Positions 6,153 through 11,678 of a stretch of DNA of 11,678 bases are shown in pieces. The stretch is taken from positions 1 to 11,678 of the forward strand of contig JAESUL010000097.1 in NCBI GenBank assembly GCA_016763115.1, in the 5' to 3' direction. Below the pieces are notes generated by a model. It had not been told where the DNA came from. It searched no databases and worked only from the letters and a program-made list of their open reading frames with translations. Source of the DNA: Phycisphaerales bacterium. GTDB lineage: Bacteria > Planctomycetota > Phycisphaerae > Phycisphaerales > UBA1924. The position numbers and the translations under genes are program-made. The stretch's first letter is position 1. Each line of letters begins with the position of its first letter.

Positions 6153-6989
6153 TCAGCCCGGCGAGAGCCTGCCCTGCACCATCTGCAGATCCGCCCAGAC
6201 CTTTCGGCGGTTCTCCTCGGTGTACGAGCGGAGCAGGTACGCCGGGTGATAAGTCGGCATGATGGCGATGCCGCCCACGCCGATCTGCTCGCCGAGTTCG
6301 GGAGCAAACTCATGCCAACGCCCACGCAACGAACGCATCGTCCCCTGCGTCTGCAGCACCGTGTGCGTCGCTGGCAATCCGAGCGTGACGATCACCTTTG
6401 GTTTGATAATCCGGATCTGCTCGTACAGATATGGCGCACAGGCTTGCGATTCTTCGACGCTCGGCGTGGCGTTGTTGGGTGGGCGGGCTTTGAGCACATT
6501 GCAGATGTACACCCGCTGACGGCTCAGCCCCATCGCCACGATCATCTTCTCGAGCAACTGCCCGGCGCGCCCAACAAACGGACGCCCGGTCTCGTCCTCT
6601 TGCTGCCCGGGTGCTTCACCAATAAACATCAGTTCAGCGTCCGGATCACCCTCGCCAAAGACAATGTTGGTGAATCCCTGGGCAAAGTGCTTGTGCGGGG
6701 CATCGAACTCATATTTGGCGCGCAACGCTTCGAGCCGATCACCCGATGATTCCTTGCCCTCGTACGACGCGCGGATCTCAGCGATCGATACCGCCGGCGG
6801 CGGTGCTGGCTTGGAGAGCCGCTCGGTGGAAGGCGCCGCGGCCTCTTGCACTGCTGGACGAGTCTCGACGGATTGCGCCGTGTTTTCGACAAGGCTGCTC
6901 GGCGGGGTGCCGAGGGGCAAAAAATTGACGCCGAGCAACCTCGCGGTCTCGGCGTGCTGGGCGATCAGATGTCGAGCGTCATTCTCCAC
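6153..6989 (-). CDS. udg: Family 4-like uracil-DNA glycosylase lacking most [4Fe-4S] cysteines
   Basis: A 278-residue cytoplasmic DNA-repair enzyme that should cut uracil from DNA. Motifs: Gly-Glu-Ala-Pro-Gly-Gln-Gln-Glu-Asp at 124-132, Gly-Arg-Pro-Phe-Val-Gly-Arg-Ala-Gly at 135-143, Asn-Val-Leu-Lys-Ala-Arg-Pro-Pro at 164-171, and Thr-Tyr-His-Pro-Ala-Tyr-Leu-Leu at 246-253. Known family 4 enzymes bind [4Fe-4S] through Cys-X2-Cys before the Val-Phe-Gly motif, a Cys in Lys-Cys-Arg-Pro-Pro, and one more Cys. Here the first pair is absent (residues 93-103 have none), Lys-Cys is Lys167-Ala168, and only Cys184 is kept; Cys163 is in a position shared with cluster-bearing homologs. Residues 30-85 are a low-complexity linker. 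The start is GTG: an in-frame TGA lies at 6998-6996, and the ATG at 6982 is out of frame. There is no strong ribosome site. Activity without the cluster is untested. Confidence 0.9.
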   Translation of the reverse strand: MENDARHLIAQHAETARLLGVNFLPLGTPPSSLVENTAQSVETRPAVQEAAAPSTERLSKPAPPPAVSIAEIRASYEGKESSGDRLEALRAKYEFDAPHKHFAQGFTNIVFGEGDPDAELMFIGEAPGQQEDETGRPFVGRAGQLLEKMIVAMGLSRQRVYICNVLKARPPNNATPSVEESQACAPYLYEQIRIIKPKVIVTLGLPATHTVLQTQGTMRSLRGRWHEFAPELGEQIGVGGIAIMPTYHPAYLLRSYTEENRRKVWADLQMVQGRLSPG

Positions 6990-7036
6990 ACCGGATCATA
7001 GGTGGAAATAGACCGGCCGATGCGGTCGAATACGGA

Positions 7037-7474
7037 TTAGCCCGGAAGCCCGGGAAGTTCTTTCTTGGCTTCTTCTTTGGCGTCGTCAAGGAGTTGCTGG
7101 GCCTTGGCTGCGGCATCTTCCTTGGCTTTGTCAATGGCTTCTTGGCCTTTGCCTTCGAGAAGATCGCCCGCTTGATCCTTTGCATCATCGATCATGCCCG
7201 AAGCCCCGTCGAGCGCGCCATCAACCGCGGAGCCCGCTTCGTCCTCGGCGTTCTTGAGTGCCTCGTCGATGAGTGCTTGGTCATCTTCATTCACTTCCGC
7301 GCCTCGTTCGGTGCGTGGTTCGGCATCGTGGTTTCCTGCGCCGGTTGCTGCGGGGAGTTTGCTGCCGCTGAGCAGGTCGGGGAGCATTGCCCCGGCGACG
7401 CCACCAATGATGAGCCCGAGGATCAAGCCCGGAAGGAATGCGTGTGAAAAACTAGTTGATTTGCCGTCGCTCAT
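7037..7474 (-). CDS. Bitopic membrane protein with charged Ala-rich helical domain
   Basis: A 145-residue protein. A short polar start leads to one membrane helix at about 12-35, a linker, then from about 63 a long run rich in Ala, Asp, Glu and Lys with Asp-Asp-Ala-Lys and Asp-Lys-Ala-Lys elements, likely an amphipathic helix or coiled coil like those of LEA- or apolipoprotein-type proteins. It ends Pro-Gly-Leu-Pro-Gly. Such composition is not diagnostic, so no function is given. The frame opens upstream at 7528, but ATG 7474 is preferred because CGGAG lies six bases before it and the upstream residues have no membrane or domain character. The glycosylase follows 47 bases later on the same strand and may share its transcript; a 5-bp stem at 7011-7027 between them is too weak to call a terminator. 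Confidence 0.78.
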   Translation of the reverse strand: MSDGKSTSFSHAFLPGLILGLIIGGVAGAMLPDLLSGSKLPAATGAGNHDAEPRTERGAEVNEDDQALIDEALKNAEDEAGSAVDGALDGASGMIDDAKDQAGDLLEGKGQEAIDKAKEDAAAKAQQLLDDAKEEAKKELPGLPG

Positions 7475-7615
7475 TGGAGACTCCGATTCTGAAGAGAAAT
7501 CATCACGATTGCCATTGGTATGGTACACGAAGATTCACGCACCGTTGGCACCAAATCGGCAAGTCGCGTCAGAGTCCTTGACCATTCATTGATTATTGAT
7601 GCTTATCGGGGGTTT
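7475..7615. other. Short intergenic gap, likely promoter region of the bitopic protein
   Basis: This 141-base gap separates the stop of the small Arg/Trp-rich protein from the next start. It is richer in A and T than its surroundings, particularly around 7585-7605. I could not find a -35/-10 pair with good spacing, nor a U-tailed hairpin ending the upstream gene. The 80-residue plus-strand frame at 7520-7762 overlaps the antisense small gene and is not supported. Confidence 0.4.
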
Positions 7616-7825
7616 TCAGCGGAGCCTGCGTATCCGCGAGACCCACATAAAATACTCGACCATCAGCCCAAACCTATTGGCAAAGCCCTCTGGAGATCCG
7701 GTCTGAGGAAACGCCGTCTGGGTCCGCCATTGCCAGTAGGCACCGCGGAGCCGAAAGCGTGAGACCAGGCCCATGCGGAGCATTTGAGAGAACCCCCCAA
7801 GCAGGTTCAGCCCTTTGGCGATCAT
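7616..7825 (-). CDS. Small Arg- and Trp-rich protein coupled to the epimerase
   Basis: A 69-residue protein whose ATG overlaps the epimerase stop as ATGA (7825-7822), a common sign of translational coupling. The first part is a mildly hydrophobic helix (Leu-Asn-Leu-Leu-Gly-Gly-Phe). The core reads Arg-Phe-Arg-Leu-Arg-Gly-Ala-Tyr-Trp-Gln-Trp-Arg with Thr-Ala-Phe after it, and the end has Val-Glu-Tyr-Phe-Met-Trp-Val-Ser-Arg. The dense Tyr/Trp/Arg pattern is unlike a chance frame and recalls small unnamed planctomycete proteins, a memory that I cannot verify. It has 13 Arg/Lys and few acidic residues, so a membrane- or nucleic-acid-facing role is possible. Function unknown; as a gene it rests on the overlap and composition. 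Confidence 0.65.
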   Translation of the reverse strand: MIAKGLNLLGGFSQMLRMGLVSRFRLRGAYWQWRTQTAFPQTGSPEGFANRFGLMVEYFMWVSRIRRLR

Positions 7826-8874
7826 GAGCCGCTGTCCTGCCCAGTGTCGGCACCGGCATCTGCATGGTCACGGAACTGAGAGGCGTACCAATCCACCGTC
7901 GCCTTGAGCCCGATGCCCAGATCCGTCACCGGGGTGTACCCGATGACACGCTGGGCTGCGGAGATGTCGGCGACAGAATCGCGGACCTCCCCGACACGCA
8001 CCGGCTGGTGCTCGGGTGCGATATGCTCGACGCCGAGGATACCCTGGATGCGTGTGACAAGCTCGTTGATCGTTGTCCGAACACCCGCGCCGATATTGAC
8101 GACCTGCCCGTTGATCGGCTCGGCGTGGGTCGCGGCGAGCAGGTTGGCGAGCACAGCGTTGGACACATGCGTAAAATCACGGGTCTGCTCACCATCATCA
8201 AAGATCGTCGGAGATTCGTTGCTAAGGAACTTGGTGACAAACGCCGGGATCACCGCAGCGTATGCAGAATCCGCCGCCTGGCGTGGACCAAAGATATTGA
8301 AGTACCGCAGGCACGCGGTGTCAAGCCCGTAGCTGCCCGACCATGATCGGCACAGCGATTCGCCCGCGTGCTTGGCAGCGGCGTAGGGCGACATGGGTTC
8401 GGGCGCCATGGATTCGATTTTGGGCAGCTCGGGGCTGTCGCCATAGGCGGAACTCGATGCGGAATATACGACTCGATTCACCCCGGCCTTGCTCGCGGCT
8501 TTGAGCACACGCATCGTGCCCGTTGCATTGACCACCCATGTCCGGTCCGGGTCCTCGATCGAGAGCGGGACCGAACTCACGGCGGCGAGATGGAACACCA
8601 CCGCTGCACCATCTATCGCTTCACCCAGAGCGGAAGGATCAAGGATGCTCCCCTGGATGAACCGGATGCGGTCTGGTTCGAGATCCATCAGCGACGCGAT
8701 GTGCGCGGGGGTGGAGTTGGAGAGGTCATCGAGTACAGCGACGCGGGCACCGAGAGAGATGAGCGTATCGACGAGGTGCCCGCCGATGAACCCGGCCCCG
8801 CCGGTGACGCAAACCGATTGTCCGCCGATGCGTGGGCGGAGGTTGTCAACAATCTTGGCGGGGAGTCTGGTCAT
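7822..8874 (-). CDS. NAD-dependent sugar-nucleotide epimerase (extended SDR, UDP-glucose/UDP-GlcNAc 4-epimerase-like)
   Basis: A 350-residue cytoplasmic enzyme of the extended short-chain dehydrogenase family. The NAD site is Thr24-Gly-Gly-Ala-Gly-Phe-Ile-Gly31, followed by Asp49-Asp50, a NAD-ribose position. Catalytic residues are in Ser140-Ser-Ser-Ala-Tyr-Gly and Tyr164-X3-Lys168. Pro197-Arg-Gln leading to Tyr-Ala-Ala-Val-Ile-Pro at 205-210 is typical of epimerases acting on UDP-sugars such as WbpP/TviC-type UDP-GlcNAc 4-epimerases, so 4-epimerisation feeding surface polysaccharide is the best guess. Other extended SDRs (dehydratases, GDP-sugar enzymes) share the fold. The C-terminal 15 residues are an Asp/Gly/Ala tail that may vary. 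The ribosome site before ATG 8874 is weak (GCAGG, two bases away). It is translationally coupled to the small Arg/Trp-rich gene. Confidence 0.88.
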   Translation of the reverse strand: MTRLPAKIVDNLRPRIGGQSVCVTGGAGFIGGHLVDTLISLGARVAVLDDLSNSTPAHIASLMDLEPDRIRFIQGSILDPSALGEAIDGAAVVFHLAAVSSVPLSIEDPDRTWVVNATGTMRVLKAASKAGVNRVVYSASSSAYGDSPELPKIESMAPEPMSPYAAAKHAGESLCRSWSGSYGLDTACLRYFNIFGPRQAADSAYAAVIPAFVTKFLSNESPTIFDDGEQTRDFTHVSNAVLANLLAATHAEPINGQVVNIGAGVRTTINELVTRIQGILGVEHIAPEHQPVRVGEVRDSVADISAAQRVIGYTPVTDLGIGLKATVDWYASQFRDHADAGADTGQDSGS

Positions 8875-8961
8875 GCCTGCAATGGTATGTCCCGAAACCG
8901 CCCCAGGGGTGTCTGATTTGCCCTACAGATTTGAGCCATATCCACCGAGCGGCAGCGGGGG
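8875..8961. other. Short intergenic gap between LVIVD protein and epimerase
   Basis: The 87 bases carry a CCCCTGGGG palindrome near 8904-8912 and no U-tailed hairpin. No clear promoter for the epimerase is seen, so the two genes could be co-transcribed. Confidence 0.35.
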
Positions 8962-10092
8962 TTATGGACACCCAGCATTGAAGTCTTCTAGATACATAAG
9001 GATATCGGCAAGCGTAAAGCTGCCATTCCCGTCAAGATCCGCTGACGGATCCATACTTGACCAAGCATCGAGGAACAGGAAGATATCTTGGAGATTGAGC
9101 AACCTGTCTTCGTTGAGATCCCCCGCGCAAGGCAGCGGGCAATCACCATTGAAATCAAGCACCAAAAACTTTGTGCTGTGGCACATGAATATGGTGTCCC
9201 CGACCATCTCGATATCATTTGTTGTCCCGGCTTCATTATATGAGCTGATCTGAAAAGCGGCGAGTGGGTTGGTGATGTCGTAGATCTGCATCCCGGGGCT
9301 CTCGTCGGCAACAAACAGCCTTGTCCCGCTCACCCCGATATTGCGTGCTCGTCCGGGTGTATCGATGACGGTCATCAAGGACGGGGCGGTTGGTACGCTC
9401 ACATCGAAGACCTGGATACCGAACAACCCGTTGGCAGCATACACGATTGATCCTGATACCGCTACGCTGTAGTTGGAGTCCGGGTCGATCGAGATTGTAC
9501 TCAACAACACCGGAGCGGCGGGATTGGTGATGTCAATAATCCTCATCCCCGCACCAAAGTCGGCGAGGAACGCGAGGTTGCCCTGGATATCAACATCCCA
9601 CGAGTTGTTGCCCGGATTGGCCCTTGACCCAACCAGGACGGGTGCCGCAGGATTGGACACATTGTAAATCTGAAGCCCCATGTTTGCATCCGCGATGTAC
9701 GCAAACCCGTTGGCGACTTTGATTCCCGACGCCGCTCCAGGTGTATCGATCGAGGAGACGAATGTTGGGGAAGTTGGATCGCTGACATCGATAATCTGCA
9801 TCCCGCTCAGCCGGTCCGCAACATACGCGAACGATCCAGAAACCGCAACATTCCATGCGGTATCCGGGGTGTCGTATGTGCCCAGCAATATGGGCTCTGA
9901 GGGCTCTGAAATATCAATAATCTGAAGCCCCTGACCCAGGTTGGTGACATACGCGATATCCCCAACTATTTCGACGCCACGAGTCAGTGTTGGGAAAGTG
10001 AGCGATCCCCACACACAGGGGGCCTGCCCCGGGCCGGCATAAGAAAGTGAAGCCGATGACAAACAAATGGCGGTTGTAAAGAGTTTCAGCAT
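8962..10092 (-). CDS. Secreted LVIVD-repeat protein with C-terminal GC-type dockerin-like domain
   Basis: A 376-residue exported protein. Residues 1-19 form a signal peptide with a likely cut after Ser-Tyr-Ala. From about 38 to 313 there are about seven units of roughly 40 residues with the pattern 'Val-Ala-Val-Ser-Gly ... Ala-Tyr-Val-Ala-Asp ... Gly-Met-Gln-Ile-Ile-Asp-Val-Ser-Asp-Pro', the LVIVD repeat, which is thought to build a beta-propeller. Seven units would fit one complete propeller. Residues 323-376 hold two dockerin type I-like calcium loops (Asp325-Leu-Asn-Glu-Asp and Asp352-Leu-Asp-Gly-Asn-Gly) and end Phe-Asn-Ala-Gly-Cys-Pro. That tail is found at the ends of many Phycisphaerae exported proteins and probably serves surface attachment or sorting. 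The start is supported by GGAGA six bases upstream and by the promoter at 10151-10179. Ligand unknown. Confidence 0.9.
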   Translation of the reverse strand: MLKLFTTAICLSSASLSYAGPGQAPCVWGSLTFPTLTRGVEIVGDIAYVTNLGQGLQIIDISEPSEPILLGTYDTPDTAWNVAVSGSFAYVADRLSGMQIIDVSDPTSPTFVSSIDTPGAASGIKVANGFAYIADANMGLQIYNVSNPAAPVLVGSRANPGNNSWDVDIQGNLAFLADFGAGMRIIDITNPAAPVLLSTISIDPDSNYSVAVSGSIVYAANGLFGIQVFDVSVPTAPSLMTVIDTPGRARNIGVSGTRLFVADESPGMQIYDITNPLAAFQISSYNEAGTTNDIEMVGDTIFMCHSTKFLVLDFNGDCPLPCAGDLNEDRLLNLQDIFLFLDAWSSMDPSADLDGNGSFTLADILMYLEDFNAGCP

Positions 10093-10150
10093 GCTATTTC
10101 TCCATTCTGGACTTACTAGCCATCATTGCAATAGAAAACAAGAGACTGTA

Positions 10151-10179
10151 ATTATATCAGAATCGATATCTCACTACAA
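10151..10179 (-). promoter_or_regulatory. Sigma-70 type promoter for the LVIVD gene
   Basis: On the minus strand TTGTAG (10179-10174) and TATAAT (10156-10151) are separated by 17 bp. The -10 is a perfect consensus match and sits about 50 bases before the start codon. The -35 abuts the base of the stem at 10180-10212, so this promoter begins right where the upstream gene's transcript should end. Confidence 0.6.
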
Positions 10180-10212
10180 AGAGAATCCCCGCGCACTGCA
10201 CGGGGATTCTCT
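10180..10212 (-). terminator. Long perfect hairpin ending the nuclease-fold gene transcript
   Basis: AGAGAATCCCCG (10180-10191) pairs perfectly over 12 bp with 10201-10212, loop 9 bases. Read leftward the following bases are TTGTAGTG, a weak U-run, so termination is likely but not ideal. It stands about 50 bases past the stop of the gene at 10265 and ends exactly at the next promoter's -35. Confidence 0.65.
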
Positions 10213-10237
10213 GGAATATTCAACTCTGTGTCCACCA

Positions 10238-10258
10238 GATGGGTTATCGGAACCCATC
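10238..10258 (-). other. Second hairpin in the 3' untranslated region
   Basis: GATGGGTT (10238-10245) pairs perfectly with AACCCATC (10251-10258) around a 5-base loop. It has no T-run on either strand. Lying between the stop at 10265 and the terminator-like stem at 10180-10212, it may protect the mRNA end or pause transcription. Confidence 0.45.
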
Positions 10259-10264
10259 CGTAAA

Positions 10265-11678
10265 TCATTCCGGGCAACCGGCGTTGAAGGTGGCGAGGTA
10301 GGCAAACACATCCTGGAGGTTGAGCACGCCGAATGGTTCCGCGAGGTCCGCCGAAATATTCGAGTCATTAAACAACGCGAGGTACGCGAACACATCTTGC
10401 AGGTTGAGTGTGCCGAACGGTTCGGCAAGGTCGGCTGCGCTGCATCCGCCGTACTGCCCGGTGATCGGGATGATGAGTTCAGGTGTATCGATATCGTTGG
10501 AGTTCACACGGATCTCGCCGACGATCGGGCCAGCAACGAGCCCCGCTGAAACATTCAGGGTGTGGATATTCATCGCTCCGCCCGCATCATCGTTGAACGA
10601 GCCGGCATCCACGCCAAAGCCCACATCGGTATCGAGCGTGTAGGTGATCGAGTTGATCCCGTCTGCGCTCCACAGCACGGTGTCGCCGTCGTTGCCGACA
10701 TTGAACGGTACATTCACACTGACCCCGATAGGGATGGTCCCGAGATTGATCGAGCCGTCCGCGCCGATGACGCCGGGAACGACAAGGTCGGCGATGACCG
10801 GGAGGTGCCCGCCGCCAGATGCCAGTGCCTTGAGCGCATTGGCGATTGTCGGGCCAACCATCGCGTTGGTCGTTGTTGCCAGCGAGACATTGAATGTTGA
10901 GCCGTCGTTGCCCCATGAGCGGTACGAGTGGTTCAGGTCGTTCCAAGTGGTGGTCGAGTAAGGCAGCCCAAATGCGCCCTTGTAGTCGAGCCCTTCACCG
11001 GCACCGAGATCGAGATCAAAGAGAATCTGGTCTAAGCGGTCATCCATACCTCCTGCACCGGAGGGGTCTTGCGTGTGCACGAAGCGGAACGAGAAGTTGT
11101 TGTTCCAACTACCGGGGGTATTGATCGCGTCGGCGAACCGTCCGTTGTTGTTGGCCTGCGAGTTGATGAGGTGCTGGTAGGCGGCCTGGTTCGAGGACTG
11201 GATATTGAAGTCAGCGCCAAGGATGAAGTTCCACTCGGGGTTGAGCCCCTCGGCATCGGTGCGGATTTTCTGGGCTTCGATGAGTCGACGCGCCTGCGAT
11301 GCCGAACTCGAACTTGCCTTCATGTGCCATGAGTAGATCGCGATAACCGACGCGGGCGCATCATACCCGACGAGTTGAAGGTCGTAGCGGTTGACATCAC
11401 GCGGCGCACCCGAGGTCCCCGGATCCGCGGGAAGAATGGTCGTCCCGAGGAACACGAGCTTGGACGAACGGTAGAACATACCGTTGTCGGTGTCCCGGCC
11501 ATTGGTGAACGGGCCGGCAACATAATCGCCCGGGCTCGATGGTGCGGAGTTGAGAAACCCAACCAACGCGTCGACCGCGGATTGCGAGAGGATCTCTTGG
11601 ACGACAAGCAGGTCTGGTGCCATGGTGCGTCCCTCGAAGGACCCAAAGACCGCGGTCTGAACCGCCCCGCCGTTGGAT
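10265..11678 (-). CDS. Secreted endonuclease/exonuclease/phosphatase-fold protein with duplicated dockerin-like tail (N-terminus beyond window)
   Basis: About 470 residues are visible; the start lies right of the window. Eighteen open codons continue upstream of the ATG at 11623, and Met-Ala-Pro-Asp-Leu-Leu-Val-Val-Gln-Glu matches the inner 'PD..vlQE' strand of the fold, so that ATG is not the true start. Counting from it, fold motifs are Gln9-Glu10, His100 (Trp-His-Met-Lys), Ala137-Asp138-Phe-Asn140, Arg196-Leu-Asp198-Gln-Ile, and His273 (Gly-Gly-His-Leu-Pro-Val). These cover the metal and catalytic positions of the family, so nuclease or phosphodiesterase activity is likely, though substrate is unknown. 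Residues about 292-391 resemble an Ig-like ASH/DUF1573-type module. Residues 394-451 hold two copies of a 28-residue Ala-Asp-Leu-Ala-Glu-Pro-Phe-Gly unit, ending Phe-Asn-Ala-Gly-Cys-Pro-Glu. Export is inferred from that tail. Confidence 0.87.
   Translation of the reverse strand, partial: SNGGAVQTAVFGSFEGRTMAPDLLVVQEILSQSAVDALVGFLNSAPSSPGDYVAGPFTNGRDTDNGMFYRSSKLVFLGTTILPADPGTSGAPRDVNRYDLQLVGYDAPASVIAIYSWHMKASSSSASQARRLIEAQKIRTDAEGLNPEWNFILGADFNIQSSNQAAYQHLINSQANNNGRFADAINTPGSWNNNFSFRFVHTQDPSGAGGMDDRLDQILFDLDLGAGEGLDYKGAFGLPYSTTTWNDLNHSYRSWGNDGSTFNVSLATTTNAMVGPTIANALKALASGGGHLPVIADLVVPGVIGADGSINLGTIPIGVSVNVPFNVGNDGDTVLWSADGINSITYTLDTDVGFGVDAGSFNDDAGGAMNIHTLNVSAGLVAGPIVGEIRVNSNDIDTPELIIPITGQYGGCSAADLAEPFGTLNLQDVFAYLALFNDSNISADLAEPFGVLNLQDVFAYLATFNAGCPE
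10283..10435 (-). repeat. Tandem 84-bp-period repeat coding the duplicated dockerin-like unit
   Basis: Segments 10283-10351 and 10367-10435 are very similar at the DNA level and encode 23 residues that match at almost every position (Ala-Asp-Leu-Ala-Glu-Pro-Phe-Gly, then Leu-Asn-Leu-Gln-Asp-Val-Phe-Ala-Tyr-Leu). The near identity suggests a recent duplication or ongoing homogenisation of this tail. Confidence 0.8.

Noticed and set aside
5723..6262. A 179-codon plus-strand frame covering the lipoprotein end, terminator and intergenic gap
   Set aside because: It is out of frame with the lipoprotein, crosses an intrinsic terminator, and its Thr/Trp-rich start is just the repeat read in another frame.
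6978..6989. ATG at 6982-6980 as the glycosylase start
   Set aside because: It is out of frame; the GTG at 6989 is the first in-frame start after TGA and keeps the conserved N-terminal region.
7520..7762. An 80-codon plus-strand frame in the gap after the small Arg/Trp-rich gene
   Set aside because: It overlaps that gene antisense and has neither a ribosome site nor recognisable composition.
8368..9253. Plus-strand frames of 182 and 254 codons over the epimerase and LVIVD genes
   Set aside because: Both are antisense to proteins with clear family motifs and show no motifs, ribosome site or signal of their own.
9064..10000. Regular DNA periodicity that might suggest a repeat array or CRISPR
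   Set aside because: It is the codon-level echo of LVIVD protein repeats; the units are diverged and lack constant repeats with unique spacers.
11621..11623. ATG at 11623 as the true start of the nuclease-fold gene
   Set aside because: It falls inside the conserved strand before the catalytic Glu, and the frame stays open to the window edge.

Overview
The window most likely comes from a planctomycete of the class Phycisphaerae. Two neighbouring secreted proteins end in the Phe-Asn-Ala-Gly-Cys-Pro tail of the 'GC-type' dockerin-like domain typical of that group. Other signs are a PilM protein with an extra membrane-anchored half, a CusF-like lipoprotein with a Met/His/Asp tail, and moderately high GC. 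The assignment is inferred from protein style; no rRNA or other marker is present.

All genes lie on the minus strand except two around 4.9-5.8 kb. Reading the minus strand from right to left: a secreted endonuclease/exonuclease/phosphatase-fold protein with a duplicated dockerin-like tail runs off the right edge (10265-11678). Next comes a secreted LVIVD-repeat, probably beta-propeller, protein with a more canonical dockerin tail (8962-10092). A sugar-nucleotide epimerase (7822-8874) overlaps a small Arg/Trp-rich protein (7616-7825) by ATGA. A bitopic protein with a charged alanine-rich helix (7037-7474) and a family-4-like uracil-DNA glycosylase (6153-6989) complete this block.

Farther left, on the plus strand, a small basic protein (4882-5199) and a copper-binding-type lipoprotein (5221-5832) form a two-gene unit with matching ribosome binding sites and an intrinsic terminator. 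Divergent from it is a Memo-family AmmeMemoRadiSam protein B (3253-4626). At the left end a PilM-type protein (1072-3042) overlaps by ATGA a single-pass membrane protein that leaves the window (1-1075); both probably serve a type IV pilus or type II secretion-like machine.

Most interesting: (i) the PilM protein appears to carry its own PilN-like Asn-Leu-Met-Pro motif and membrane anchor, so it looks like a PilM-PilN fusion; (ii) the glycosylase lacks three of the four cysteines that normally hold the [4Fe-4S] cluster; (iii) the CusF-like domain has a third Met in place of the copper-capping Trp; (iv) a strong terminator-shaped hairpin at 3211-3247 faces against both neighbouring genes; (v) two adjacent secreted proteins carry divergent versions of the same sorting-type tail. 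No tRNA, rRNA, CRISPR array or insertion sequence was seen. I did not find a clear multi-gene defence or other novel system.
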